Origin: Urbifossiella limnaea
GTDB taxonomy: Bacteria; Planctomycetota; Planctomycetia; Gemmatales; Gemmataceae
Assembly: GCF_007747215.1 (NCBI RefSeq)
Contig: NZ_CP036273.1
Location: forward strand, 7,362,322 to 7,426,321
Direction of reading: 5' to 3'
Length of the DNA stretch: 64,000 nt
Shown: in pieces, positions 31,201 to 40,562 of the stretch
Layout of the letters: each line of letters opens with the position of its first letter
How positions within the stretch are numbered: the stretch's first letter is position 1
Translations under genes and position numbers: made by a program
Notes under the pieces: model-generated
What the model saw: only the letters and a program-made list of their open reading frames with translations
The model's database searches: none
Told to the model about the DNA's origin: nothing

Positions 31201-33177
31201 CACGTCCTTCCCCATCGTCACCACCGCGGTGCCGTCGGCGGTGAAGCGCGCGGCCTCGGCGGGGGCGTCCCACAGGATGCGGTCGGTGGCGGCGTCCTTC
31301 ACCCGCGCCTTTTCGCTTGCGACCACGAGGTACGTTTTGCCGTCCGGGGCGAACTGCAGCGCCGAGACGTGGCTCGACGCCGGCGGCGGGTCGGCCACGG
31401 CGAAGCGCTTCACCTCGCCGCCGGCGGTGCCGGCCAGCAGCGTCCGGCTGTCCGGGCTGAAGGCCAGCGCCGTCACCGCGGCGTCGGCCGCGAACCCGCC
31501 GAAGCGGCGCAGCTCCTTACCGGTCGCCGCGTCGAGCAACTGCACCGCCGCGGCCAGCTTGCCGGCCCCGCCGCGGACGCCGGCCGCCACCACCTTCCCG
31601 TCCGGGCTGAAGGCCAGCGCCGTCACCGGCGCCGCCGGCGGCAACTGCTTGTGCGGCCGCAGTCGCGTGCGCTCCCGCCCGCCCTCGGGTTCCGGTGCCT
31701 CCGTCGCCTTGTTCGACAGCAGCACGATGCGGTCCGCGAAGCCCTCCGCGATCATGTCGGAATCGGGCGAATACGCCGCGGCCGTGGGGCGCGGGTCGCC
31801 GCCGGTGGCGCGGCGGCGGTGGCCGTTCTCCATCGCCCACTCGGCGAGGCCGACGTTCCCCGGCTCGATCATCACCCCCAGCCCGACCAGCGCCTTGCCG
31901 TCGGGGGAGAACAGCACGTCGGCCGCGTGCGCCGCGGCGGGGCGGTCGCCCGGCCCGTGCTGCTCCGCCGGCTCCACCGCCTCGGCGCCGGTCGTCGTCT
32001 CGTACACGCGGACGCCGGCGCCGGTGTGGACCGCGTACCGCGCGGCGTCGGCCGAGAAGCGGACGGCGCGCCACGGGGTGGCCGTCTTCGGCCGCGGCGC
32101 CGTGCGGCCGTGCGGCGTGCCGTCTGCGCCGCCGCGCTGTACGACGCCGTCGGCCGTCAGCGTGGTCAGGTCGTCGCGGCCGGCCGGGGTGCGGGTGAAG
32201 CGGACGGCCTCGGCGGGGGCGGTCCACAGCGTCTGGTCCGTCGCCGCGTCCTTCACCGCCGCCGCGCCGCCGGCCAGCACCACGTAGCGCGTGCCGTCGG
32301 CGTTGAACGACAGATCGACGACGGGCCGCGCCGCGGCCGGTACGGGGTCGGCGGCCGCGACCGCTTCCGCCGGCGCCGGCCCCGCCGCCCACAGCGCCCC
32401 GGCGGCGATCGCCGCCGCCGCCAGCGCCGCCACCGCCAGCGACAGCGGGTGCGCCGCCATGCCCCGCACCACGCCGTCGGCCAGCGACCGCACCGCCGCG
32501 GGGATCGGCCCGCCGTCGGCGAAGCGGGCCACGGCCGCGGCCAGCTCCGCCGGCACCGCCGCGGCCGCGACCACCGCCGGCGCCGTCACGCCGCGGCGCG
32601 TCAGCCGCTCGGCCAGCGCCTTGCGGGCGCGGTGGACCCGCGCCGCGACGGTGCCTTCGGGGCAGCCCAGGTCGGCGGCGGCCTCCGCGCGCGTCTTGCC
32701 GGCCAGGTCGCACAGCACCAGTGCTGCCCGCTGCGGCTCGGGCAGCTTCGCCAGCTCCTCGTCCAGCACGGCCCGCAGTTCGGCGTGCTCGGCGGGGGAC
32801 AGGGACGACTCCTCGGGGCTCGTCAGCACGCGTGTCATCTCGCGCCTCCGCCGGCGGGCGGCGGCCACCCGGGCCTTCTGGGCCGTCCGCACCGCCACGC
32901 CGTGGAGCCACCCGCCGACGGCCCCCGCCGGCCGCACCGCCCCCGCCTTCCGCAGCAGCACCAGGAACACGGCCTGGAAGGCGTCGTCGGCGTCGGCGGG
33001 GGTGGGCAACATGCGGCGGCAGGCGGCCAGCACCATCGGCCCGTGCCGGCGCACGAGCGCGGCGAACGCGGCCGGGTCGGCGGTGCGGGCGAACCGGCCC
33101 ACGAGGTCGGCGTCGGCCGACGGGTCGGGGTGGGGCTCGACGCGGCGGACGAGGCCGCGGGCGGTGGCGGGGGTCAT
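28300..33177 (-). CDS. ECF sigma factor fused to giant WD40 protein
   Basis: This 1625-residue protein starts with an ECF sigma domain (about 20-200): sigma-2 region DADLVGRFARTADPAAFAAL ... PADADDAFQAVFL and sigma-4 region LPEPQRAALVLCDLAGKTRAEA ... CPEGTVAARVHRARKAL. One membrane segment (SLAVAALAAAAIAAGALWAAG, about 255-275) leads to about 1330 residues of WD40-like units (AFSPDGKTLLAGT, FTADGTAVV, KVKDAATDRILWDAPAEA). A block of about 400 residues recurs roughly three times, so the propeller region arose by internal duplication. Sigma-TM-WD40 fusions are characteristic of planctomycetes; sensing outside the membrane and sigma release are inferred. The ATG at 33177 follows a weak purine run. 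Confidence 0.9.
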   Translation of the reverse strand: MTPATARGLVRRVEPHPDPSADADLVGRFARTADPAAFAALVRRHGPMVLAACRRMLPTPADADDAFQAVFLVLLRKAGAVRPAGAVGGWLHGVAVRTAQKARVAAARRRRREMTRVLTSPEESSLSPAEHAELRAVLDEELAKLPEPQRAALVLCDLAGKTRAEAAADLGCPEGTVAARVHRARKALAERLTRRGVTAPAVVAAAAVPAELAAAVARFADGGPIPAAVRSLADGVVRGMAAHPLSLAVAALAAAAIAAGALWAAGPAPAEAVAAADPVPAAARPVVDLSFNADGTRYVVLAGGAAAVKDAATDQTLWTAPAEAVRFTRTPAGRDDLTTLTADGVVQRGGADGTPHGRTAPRPKTATPWRAVRFSADAARYAVHTGAGVRVYETTTGAEAVEPAEQHGPGDRPAAAHAADVLFSPDGKALVGLGVMIEPGNVGLAEWAMENGHRRRATGGDPRPTAAAYSPDSDMIAEGFADRIVLLSNKATEAPEPEGGRERTRLRPHKQLPPAAPVTALAFSPDGKVVAAGVRGGAGKLAAAVQLLDAATGKELRRFGGFAADAAVTALAFSPDSRTLLAGTAGGEVKRFAVADPPPASSHVSALQFAPDGKTYLVVASEKARVKDAATDRILWDAPAEAARFTADGTAVVTMGKDVERRSAATGEVQTAARRPKTELGWHAVAFSPEGARYAAHFGFEARVYDRDPAAEPFRLERSFGPPGGALIGVHGRDVRYSPDGKLLAAVGVMLTPTDMGTAVWDAETGKRLLAYPPPGNLGEWQGATAAAFSADGKRFAVALEKRVHVFDVPGFKHQLRLDDTPGSGPVTALAFAPDGKSLAVGYRLPLLHGGEVKPSVVGHKTEVQLIELATRKELRRFDGFGGVNHMGPTVLPVTALAFSPDGKTLLAGTGLSHLSTPPAGPIPPGEVKRFILADEPPAKGAAAPVWRETGKLPRFEDRVQSVTFSADGKQLAVGGRGGAAQHTVTMWDAATRRQLWAGGPVPAGTTGVSFSPDGKLLAATCDTTTGLYDARTGQPVPMNPPLPGGKAAAFSHAAERVAGQARRKLAVTDGRMVAVLDWAEGVPVSSATFGPLKDGPKVEGELPAGVAFAPSGRQLVFIPNHKVDPAFFAGKAAAAGPATHWVAHVWGGGSGEAMYPLPHGTAPVTAVAWSPDGKTIASGCRLGDVVVWDAKTFQELRRTRLGGRSGEGIIRALAFAPDGQTLAAAVSFDAGKNAERVVMLDPATGERRGNDLQGFGSFTPVALAFAPDGRPLAVGLADFLPQIQLPPGGEDRPLGSVVLFTTDPEPKEPPAAPAADDVSFAPDGRTYLFVHGGTVQLADAATDRVRWDAPADAARFTPDGKTVLTVGDGLIRRDAATGKVLTGLPRPKHSHPVRAAAFSPDGKRYAVHHGTFAQVLDGASGFELERLGPDPILPQRILPAGAVARVAWSADGKRLAVVGLPARADGKVGVLLWDAARPLSVELDGFPAAEARAAAFSPDGKTLAVATQHDVYLWADGAKAPRREALLGDLGAVGFLPDGRVLVAGEGRYADGKSDPPVYERRLFAHVIDRKQAFGGISAIDMTTVRPAGAPPVTALAVSPDGRSVLVAAGGGVTRLTFAEPPGR

Positions 33178-33282
33178 GGCAGAGTCCCCGGACGGGGGTG
33201 GGGCGGGGACCGCCCCCGCCCGTCGCCAGGATATGCCCGCCGGCCGGCGGGGTGTTGCGGGAATTGGGGGGCGGCAAGCGCG

Positions 33283-33440
33283 TCGTTCGAAGCCCCGAAG
33301 GGGCGACAGCCAATAGCCCAGGGTGTCAACCCTGGGCAGCGTGGGCGGTGTCACGGGTGCGTGGCCCCACGAACCCCGCCGCAGGCTGCCCAGGGTTGAC
33401 ACCCTGGGCTATTGGCTGTCGCCCCTTCGGGGCTCCGAAC
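33283..33440. repeat. Long inverted repeat, 57-bp arms, in a 325-base gap
   Basis: Arms 33283-33339 and 33384-33440 (core CAGCCAATAGCCCAGGGTGT, one mismatch) flank a 44-base loop; a degenerate third unit (CGCCCCGTCGGGGTTCCGAA) follows at about 33470-33490. The whole gap 33178-33502 between the sigma-WD40 start and the end of the hydrolase gene holds only this structure; no gene is seen. Confidence 0.92.
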
Positions 33441-33502
33441 GATGCGCGTGCGCCCCGGCCTACTGGCCGTCGCCCCGTCGGGGTTCCGAACCCGGGCCGC
33501 GT

Positions 33503-34654
33503 CTAGCGCGGGCTCAGGTAGTGGTTCACGTTCACGTAGTACGGGGTGACGTAGTTCCGGCTCTTGCGGATCATGTCCACGCGGTCCTTCTGCCGGGCCT
33601 TCAGGTACTCCAGGATCTTCGTCTCGGTCTTCAGGTCCTTGTCCTTGCCGAGCAGGGCCACGCCGTTCAGGTTCGTCTTCCCCAGGTCGGCCTTGAACGT
33701 CTGCTCGACCGCCGCGACGCCGGCCGCGCCCTTGCGGCCGTCGGCCACCAGCACCTGGTCGAAGAAGAAGTCGGCGTCCTTCTTCGCGGCCGCGTCGGTG
33801 CCGCCGTACAGGAACAGCATCTTGTTGTTGTCGCGGAGCTTGACCGACGACTTGGCCCACCACTGCACGGTCGTCTGCGGGAAGACGGGCGGCCGGCTGC
33901 CGCTCAGCCACACGGCGCCGGCGATGTCGGCCCCGGCCGGCGGGTCCACCACGATGCCGGGGGTGGGGGTCGCCTTGTACTGGAGGCCGCCGCCGAGGAG
34001 CGGGGCCACGCCCGGCCGCTGCCACTCCGACGCCAGCCACATCATCCCCAGCGACGCCGTCTCGCCCGCCCCGACGATGTACAGCGAGCTGGTGTTCACC
34101 TCGCCGTTGTCGTTCTTCTGGTCGAGGTGGAGGCGGGCGGCGGCCAGGTCGTTCACGAACACCGGCAGGTACGCCGGCAGGGTGATGCCGCCCTTCACCC
34201 GCAGCTCGTTCGGCTTCTTGGCGAGCGCCCCACCCTTGACGTACCTCACGTTCCACCCGCCGGTGATGCCGTTGGAGAAGAACCCGTTGTACAGCACCCC
34301 GCCGATCGGCATGTTGTCGCCGACCGGGTCCACGATGTCGGTGCTGCCGCCGTGGCCCCGCCAGTCGAACCGGAAGACGTGGAAGCCCTCGGTGTTCAGG
34401 GCGTCCACGAGGCCGTCCCAGTCGCCCTTGAGCATCGTCCGCTCCGCCCCCGGCGGGTACAGGAGCATGACGACCGCGTTCCCCTGCTTGGGCCCGTTCG
34501 GGCTCTTGTGGAACAGCCCCTTCAGCCGCACCCCGTCGGCCGTGGTGAACGCCTCCTCGGTCGGCTTGGCGGCCTGCGCCTCCACCGGCGTGGCGTCGAA
34601 ACTCAGCGCGACGAGCGCGGCGGCCAGGAGCGGGAGGGACCACAGGCGGCGCAT
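33503..34654 (-). CDS. Exported alpha/beta-hydrolase-like protein without the catalytic Ser
   Basis: This 383-residue protein has a signal peptide (LLAAALVALSFDATPVEAQA) and the early strands of an alpha/beta hydrolase (LKGLFHKS ... NAVVMLLYPPG ... WDGLVDALNTEGFHVFRFDW RGHG). At the nucleophile elbow the sequence is YIVGAGETASLG, with Gly where the Ser of GxSxG belongs. The later part (KMLFLYGGTDAAAKKDADFF) keeps the strand before the acid. The catalytic function therefore looks lost, or a different residue serves. The end carries a charged tail. A promoter is present at 34684-34712. Confidence 0.75.
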   Translation of the reverse strand: MRRLWSLPLLAAALVALSFDATPVEAQAAKPTEEAFTTADGVRLKGLFHKSPNGPKQGNAVVMLLYPPGAERTMLKGDWDGLVDALNTEGFHVFRFDWRGHGGSTDIVDPVGDNMPIGGVLYNGFFSNGITGGWNVRYVKGGALAKKPNELRVKGGITLPAYLPVFVNDLAAARLHLDQKNDNGEVNTSSLYIVGAGETASLGMMWLASEWQRPGVAPLLGGGLQYKATPTPGIVVDPPAGADIAGAVWLSGSRPPVFPQTTVQWWAKSSVKLRDNNKMLFLYGGTDAAAKKDADFFFDQVLVADGRKGAAGVAAVEQTFKADLGKTNLNGVALLGKDKDLKTETKILEYLKARQKDRVDMIRKSRNYVTPYYVNVNHYLSPR

Positions 34655-34683
34655 GTCGTGTCCTCGGGGGAGGGGGTTACGGG

Positions 34684-34712
34684 ATCATACTCCGGGCCGC
34701 ACGGGGAAGCAA
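34684..34712 (-). promoter_or_regulatory. Promoter for the hydrolase-like gene
   Basis: On the minus strand TTGCTT (34712-34707) and TATGAT (34689-34684) are separated by 17 bases, 29 bases before the ATG at 34654. Confidence 0.45.
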
Positions 34713-34736
34713 TTCGCACCGCCGCGAGCGGCGGAA

Positions 34737-36101
34737 TCACGGCGCCGGGGCCACCGTGTTGTCGGCCACCACGTTCCCGCTGCCGCCGACCACCCGGACC
34801 GCCGGGCCGGCCCCCGGCCGGTCGTCGCGGACCACGCACCCGGTCACCCGGCTCCGCGTCAGCCCGTCCAGCAGCAGCCCGCCGCCGTCGCAGTCCAGCA
34901 CCGTCAGCCCGGACAGGTGCATCCGGTCGCACGTCACCAGCGCCACGCCGGCGGGCGCCGTGCGCGTGCCCTTCACGAACAGGCCGGTCACCGTGCAGTC
35001 GGCGCAGTCGCGGAACCGCACGGCGTTCGCGGCCCCGTCCTCCTCGCGGTGGTAGCGCGGGTTGCGGTCCATCGCGTTCGGCCCCACCACCACGCCCGTG
35101 CTGTGCTCGACCAGCAGGTTGTACTCGACCCCCGTCCAGAACGTGTTCCCCGTGACCACGACGCCGCGGGCGTGCGCCAGGTGGACGTTCACCTTCACGT
35201 CGCTGAGCACGTTCCCCGTTATGGTAACGTGCCCGTCGCGCGTCTCGTTGGTCCCCTTGTCGGGGTTGCTCGGCCCCACGACGCGGACGTTCGCCGAGCC
35301 CGGCGCGGCCCGCGTGTGCTGGATCGTGCAGCCGGTGACCGCCACCTCCGCGTTCGACCCGCCGGTGCTGTCGATCAGCACGTTCGCCGTCGGCGGGCCG
35401 TCCTTGTCGTGGTTCGCCTCGATGTCGCAGCCGGTGACTTGCAGGTTCCGCACCTCGCCGGCCTTCACCACGATTCCGCCGCCGCCGTTGTAGCTGACGT
35501 GGCTGCCGCTCACGTTCGCCTGGTGGAGGTTGACGCGGTCGAAGAACACGCCGACGCCGCGGTTGTGGTAGACGTGGCTGTCGGACATGGCGAAGTTGCG
35601 GTTGCGGCCGGTGAGGTGGATGCCGTGGAGGCACTTGCGGACCAGCACGCGGCGGATCGTCAGCATGTGGGTGCCGGTCGCCTCGACGCCGACGGCCGCG
35701 GCGTGGTCGCCGACGACCTCGACGCCGTCGAGGCAGGGCATCCGCTGCTTGTCCCAGACGTTGTCCTTGACGCTGGCCGGGGCCGCGGTGCCGGCGTGGG
35801 TGCCGACGAACTTGAACGCCGGCCCGGGGCCGGCCATCACGACGCGCGCCGGGCCGTTCCCCGAGATGGACGCGGGGCCGGTCTTGTCGAGGTCGACGAC
35901 GACGGGGCGGGTGATGCGGTACGTGCCGGGCGGCAGCACCACGGCGCCGGCGGCGCGGTCGACGGCGTCTTGCAGGGCGGCGGTGTCGTCGGCGGTGCCG
36001 TCGCCCTTCGCGCCGTGGTCGCGGACGTTGCCGGTGGCGGGGCGGGGCGCGGGTTGGGCGCAGCCGGCGGCGAAGGCGGCGGCGAGAAGCAGGCGGCGCA
36101 T
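34737..36101 (-). CDS. Beta-helix lipoprotein of the pectate-lyase-3 superfamily
   Basis: This 454-residue protein has a short signal peptide with a possible lipobox (LAAAFAAGC, Cys near 15). Then comes the typical start of a pectate-lyase-3 right-handed beta-helix (NVRDHGAKGDGTADDTAALQ). Repeated short strands follow (TGCDIEANHDKDG, VTGCTIQHTR, ITGNVLSDVKVN, VTGNTFWTGVEYN), as in parallel beta-helix proteins. No catalytic residues of pectate lyase can be assigned. Such proteins bind or cut polysaccharides at the surface. The ATG at 36101 is chosen because the lipobox follows; a longer frame upstream reads through the next gene. Confidence 0.83.
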   Translation of the reverse strand: MRRLLLAAAFAAGCAQPAPRPATGNVRDHGAKGDGTADDTAALQDAVDRAAGAVVLPPGTYRITRPVVVDLDKTGPASISGNGPARVVMAGPGPAFKFVGTHAGTAAPASVKDNVWDKQRMPCLDGVEVVGDHAAAVGVEATGTHMLTIRRVLVRKCLHGIHLTGRNRNFAMSDSHVYHNRGVGVFFDRVNLHQANVSGSHVSYNGGGGIVVKAGEVRNLQVTGCDIEANHDKDGPPTANVLIDSTGGSNAEVAVTGCTIQHTRAAPGSANVRVVGPSNPDKGTNETRDGHVTITGNVLSDVKVNVHLAHARGVVVTGNTFWTGVEYNLLVEHSTGVVVGPNAMDRNPRYHREEDGAANAVRFRDCADCTVTGLFVKGTRTAPAGVALVTCDRMHLSGLTVLDCDGGGLLLDGLTRSRVTGCVVRDDRPGAGPAVRVVGGSGNVVADNTVAPAP

Positions 36102-36130
36102 GGCGGACCTCCTGGCGGGTGCCGGGTGGT

Positions 36131-36634
36131 CTAGGCGCCGCGGGGGGCGGTGGCCGCTGTCGTGGGGCCGGTTCCCACCTGCCCGCCACCCGGCCGGGTG
36201 GGAACCGGCCCCACGACAGCCGGCTCGGCGAACACGGGCGCGGGCGGAATGGAAGCGAAGTCGAGCGGCCGCCCGCCGGGGCCGACGGCGAGTTCCACGT
36301 CCACCGTCGCCACGTACAGCCGCACGCCGCGCACGACCGGGCCGGGCTCGCACCCGCTGCGGACGATTCGCAGGTGACCGGCGGGGAAGCCGGCGAACGG
36401 GCGGTCGTTGTGGCACCCCTGCACCCCGGCGCGCACCTCGTCCGAGTGGCCGACCTCCACGCGCCGCCACGACCCCCCGGCCGCGGCGGCGGACGCGAAC
36501 GCCTCGCGGACGGCGTCCTCGAACGAGCGGAAGCGCAACCCCGGCGCCGGGCCGGTGGCGGCGGCGCGGGCGGGGATGCCGAACGGGACGGCCAGCCCGA
36601 GGGCGGCCAGGACGGACCGGCGGTCGCGGAGCAT
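36131..36634 (-). CDS. Small exported protein, C-terminus encoded by a palindrome
   Basis: This 167-residue protein has a twin-arginine-like signal (MLRDRRSVLAALGLAVPFGI, cleavage after PARA). The body contains RFRSFEDAVREAFASAAAAG, SWRRVEVGHSDEVRAGV and VRGVRLYVATVDVELAV. No family was recognised. The last about 30 residues (VVGPVPTRPGGGQVGTGPTT and on) are encoded by the inverted repeat at 36156-36220, so the true ancestral stop was probably further upstream in the coding direction. It lies 24 bases after the start of the catalase stop region and may be cotranscribed with katE. Confidence 0.6.
   Translation of the reverse strand: MLRDRRSVLAALGLAVPFGIPARAAATGPAPGLRFRSFEDAVREAFASAAAAGGSWRRVEVGHSDEVRAGVQGCHNDRPFAGFPAGHLRIVRSGCEPGPVVRGVRLYVATVDVELAVGPGGRPLDFASIPPAPVFAEPAVVGPVPTRPGGGQVGTGPTTAATAPRGA
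36156..36220. repeat. Inverted repeat, 24-bp arms, inside the 3' end of a gene
   Basis: Perfect 24-bp arms (36156-36179, 36197-36220; core GTGGGAACCGGCCCCACGAC) enclose an inner palindrome CACCCGGCCGGGTG. It overlaps the 3' end of the 36131-36634 gene. Confidence 0.9.
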
Positions 36635-36658
36635 GTGCGCCTCCAGGAGGGGTCGGAA

Positions 36659-38740
<2,082 letters not shown>

Positions 38741-38873
38741 GGGGTGCGTCCTGACAGGGGGGAGGCTCGTCGTGGGGCGGACCGATGCAAACCGCGCACC
38801 GCTCGCGTACCGGTAACCGGCGCGGTATCATGGGTTCGGTAAGTGCCCGGCGTGCCGCGACCGAGTTCGCCCG

Positions 38874-39086
38874 ATGCACAAGAAGAAGAAGCCCGGCCTG
38901 AGCGGCAAGGACGCGGCCGACGACATCCCCAGTTGGGCGGAGGGAACCCGGCCGCTCGCCACCGAAACCGGGCGCGACTTTGCCAAGCGGTTGCTCGACG
39001 ACAAGTACGGGGCGGGCAACTACCCGACGGGGCCGGGGAGCGAGTTCAGCAAGATCAAGAAGTGGGGCGACCGGGCGTTCGAGTGA
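38874..39086 (+). CDS. Small protein resembling a polymorphic-toxin C-terminal domain
   Basis: This 70-residue basic protein contains KPGLSGKDAADDIPSWAEG, ETGRDFAKRLLDDKYGAGN and GPGSEFSKIKKWGDRAF, a pattern also found at the C-terminal ends of large secreted polymorphic toxins. Here it stands alone without an export or repeat region. The next gene begins 14 bases downstream and could encode an immunity partner. Toxicity is inference by family resemblance; it may be a domesticated domain. Confidence 0.55.
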   Translation: MHKKKKPGLSGKDAADDIPSWAEGTRPLATETGRDFAKRLLDDKYGAGNYPTGPGSEFSKIKKWGDRAFE

Positions 39087-39100
39087 CGGGAGGGCCGACG

Positions 39101-39322
39101 ATGGCGAGCGTGTTCATCCTCCAGCACGTCCACGAGCGGGACGACGGCTCCGAGGACGTGAAGTTGATCGGCGTGTATTCGTCGCGTGCGGCGGCGGCGG
39201 CGGCGGTGGACCGGATGTCCCGCCGGCCCGGGTTCGTGGACGCGGCGGCCGGGTTCCACATCGACGAGTACCGGCTGGACCAGGACCAGTGGGCCGAGGG
39301 TTACGCGACCGTCGGCGGGTGA
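39101..39322 (+). CDS. DUF7336-like small protein
   Basis: This 73-residue protein matches the DUF7336 pattern: VFILQHVHERDDGSEDVKLI, GVYSSRAAAAAAVDRM, PGFVDAAAGFHIDEYRLD and the closing WAEGYATV. Such proteins often sit beside polymorphic-toxin-like domains. GGAGG lies 11 bases before the ATG. With the preceding gene it may form a toxin/immunity-like pair, but the role is unproven. Intact and normal in length. Confidence 0.6.
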   Translation: MASVFILQHVHERDDGSEDVKLIGVYSSRAAAAAAVDRMSRRPGFVDAAAGFHIDEYRLDQDQWAEGYATVGG

Positions 39323-39347
39323 CGCCAAGATCCGGTGAGAAGCGGTG

Positions 39348-39785
39348 ATGTCAAACCCGGCATCGGACGTGATGCGGCTGGCCCACGCCGAGGCGGTGGC
39401 GCTGGGGCACGCGGTGATCGGCACCGAGCACATGCTCCTGGGCCTGACGGCCGCCCCGGACGAGCCCGCCGCGCGGGCCCTGGCGGAACGTGGGGTGTAC
39501 GTCGGGACGCTCCGCACCCAGGTCCGTCGCCTCACCGCCCCGGGGCCGTCCGAGGCGCCGGCCGGCCGGCTGCCGCACAGCCCCCTGGCCAAGCAGGTCG
39601 TCGAGCGGGCGGTGTGGGAGGCGCGGATGCGGGAACAGAACTTCGTCGGCCCGACGCACCTGATGATCGCCCTGCTCGCCGTCGAGGACTCGGTCGCCGC
39701 GGACGTGTTACGGGCCCTGGGGGTCGACCCCGAGGAACTCCGGGCGGACGTGCTCCGCGAAGTCGGGTGGCCGGACACCGACTGA
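39348..39785 (+). CDS. Stand-alone Clp N-terminal domain protein
   Basis: This 145-residue protein consists of two Clp-N repeats (MRLAHAEAVALGHAVIGTEH ... and VVERAVWEARMREQNFVGPT HLMIALL), the substrate/adaptor-binding domain of ClpC/ClpA, without any ATPase part. Stand-alone Clp-N proteins may act as adaptors or decoys for Clp proteases. A GTG directly before the ATG at 39348 is an alternative start. It lies 25 bases after the DUF7336-like gene. Confidence 0.85.
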   Translation: MSNPASDVMRLAHAEAVALGHAVIGTEHMLLGLTAAPDEPAARALAERGVYVGTLRTQVRRLTAPGPSEAPAGRLPHSPLAKQVVERAVWEARMREQNFVGPTHLMIALLAVEDSVAADVLRALGVDPEELRADVLREVGWPDTD

Positions 39786-39807
39786 CCACCAACCCCCGAC
39801 CCCGCCC

Positions 39808-39856
39808 ATGCACCCCGCCGCGCTCCAGGCCCGCCGCGACTTCCTCGCCACCAGCG
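39808..39856 (+). repeat. Direct repeat: second copy of a DUF1501 gene start
   Basis: 49 bases starting at an ATG match 40563-40611, the first 49 bases of the intact DUF1501 gene, with one mismatch. The copied frame would begin MHPAALQARRDFLATS and then fails. The two-gene cassette 39894-40543 lies between the copies, so the region looks like an insertion with a duplicated target or a gene remnant. Confidence 0.9.
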
Positions 39857-39893
39857 GCACCGGGGGTACGCGCGACCGATCGGGCCGCTGAGT

Positions 39894-40340
39894 ATGGGAC
39901 TACCGGCGTTCAACGCGGACGGCGACCTGCCTCCGGGCGTGTACCTGGTGACGCTCGCCGACGCCCTTGCCCGCTTCGGCCGCGGGTCGGCACAGCGGCA
40001 GGTGGTCGCCGGCCGGCTCGCCAGGATTCACGGCCTCGCCGCCTCCACCGGCCGCCTGGCCCGGTTCGTCGTGTTCGGGTCGTTCGTGACCGCCAAGCCC
40101 GACCCGCGGGACGTGGACGTCGTGCTGCTCATGGACGACGGCTTCGACGTGACCGCCACGGCCGACGACGTGGCCGCGGTGTTCGACCACGCCGAGGCCG
40201 ACGCCCGGCTCGGTGCGAGCGTGTTTTGGGCCACGCGGTCCGGGGCGTTCGGCGGCGAGCAGGCCATGATCGAGTACTGGCAGACCCGCCGCGATGGCCG
40301 CCTGCGCGGTATCCTGGAAATCGTCCCGGAGCAGTCATGA
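39894..40340 (+). CDS. Nucleotidyltransferase-fold protein (DUF6932-like)
   Basis: This 148-residue protein has the nucleotidyltransferase pattern FVVFGSFVTAKPDPRDVDVV (GSF...DxD) of MNT-type enzymes, after an N-terminal GDLPPGVYLVTLADALARFG typical of DUF6932. The third acidic residue is less clear. Its stop overlaps the ATG of the next gene by 4 bases. MNT enzymes in such pairs can modify a partner protein or RNA by AMPylation. It lies in the cassette flanked by the 49-bp repeats. Confidence 0.78.
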   Translation: MGLPAFNADGDLPPGVYLVTLADALARFGRGSAQRQVVAGRLARIHGLAASTGRLARFVVFGSFVTAKPDPRDVDVVLLMDDGFDVTATADDVAAVFDHAEADARLGASVFWATRSGAFGGEQAMIEYWQTRRDGRLRGILEIVPEQS

Positions 40341-40543
40341 TCGCCGACGACCGCGAACTCACCGTCACCCAGGACCGGATTACCCGGCTCCAGCAGCAGG
40401 TCGCCCACCTGCGGAGGACGGTGGCGAACCCGGCCAACTACCGCGCGGCCGCGGCCGGGTTCCTGGCCGAAATCGACCGGATGCAGCGCGAGGTCCGCGA
40501 GTTCCTCAGCCTCCACCCGTCCGAACTCGCCGGCGTCGCCTGA
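40337..40543 (+). CDS. Small coiled-coil partner of the nucleotidyltransferase
   Basis: This 68-residue protein is almost entirely helical, with a coiled coil (TVTQDRITRLQQQVAHLRRT and AAAAGFLAEIDRMQREVREF). Its ATG overlaps the stop of the nucleotidyltransferase (ATGA), so both are made together. The pair resembles a two-component toxin-antitoxin or defence module, with a coiled-coil protein in place of the usual HEPN partner. The function is inferred. Confidence 0.62.
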   Translation: MIADDRELTVTQDRITRLQQQVAHLRRTVANPANYRAAAAGFLAEIDRMQREVREFLSLHPSELAGVA

Positions 40544-40562
40544 CCCTCACCCCCGGAACGCC

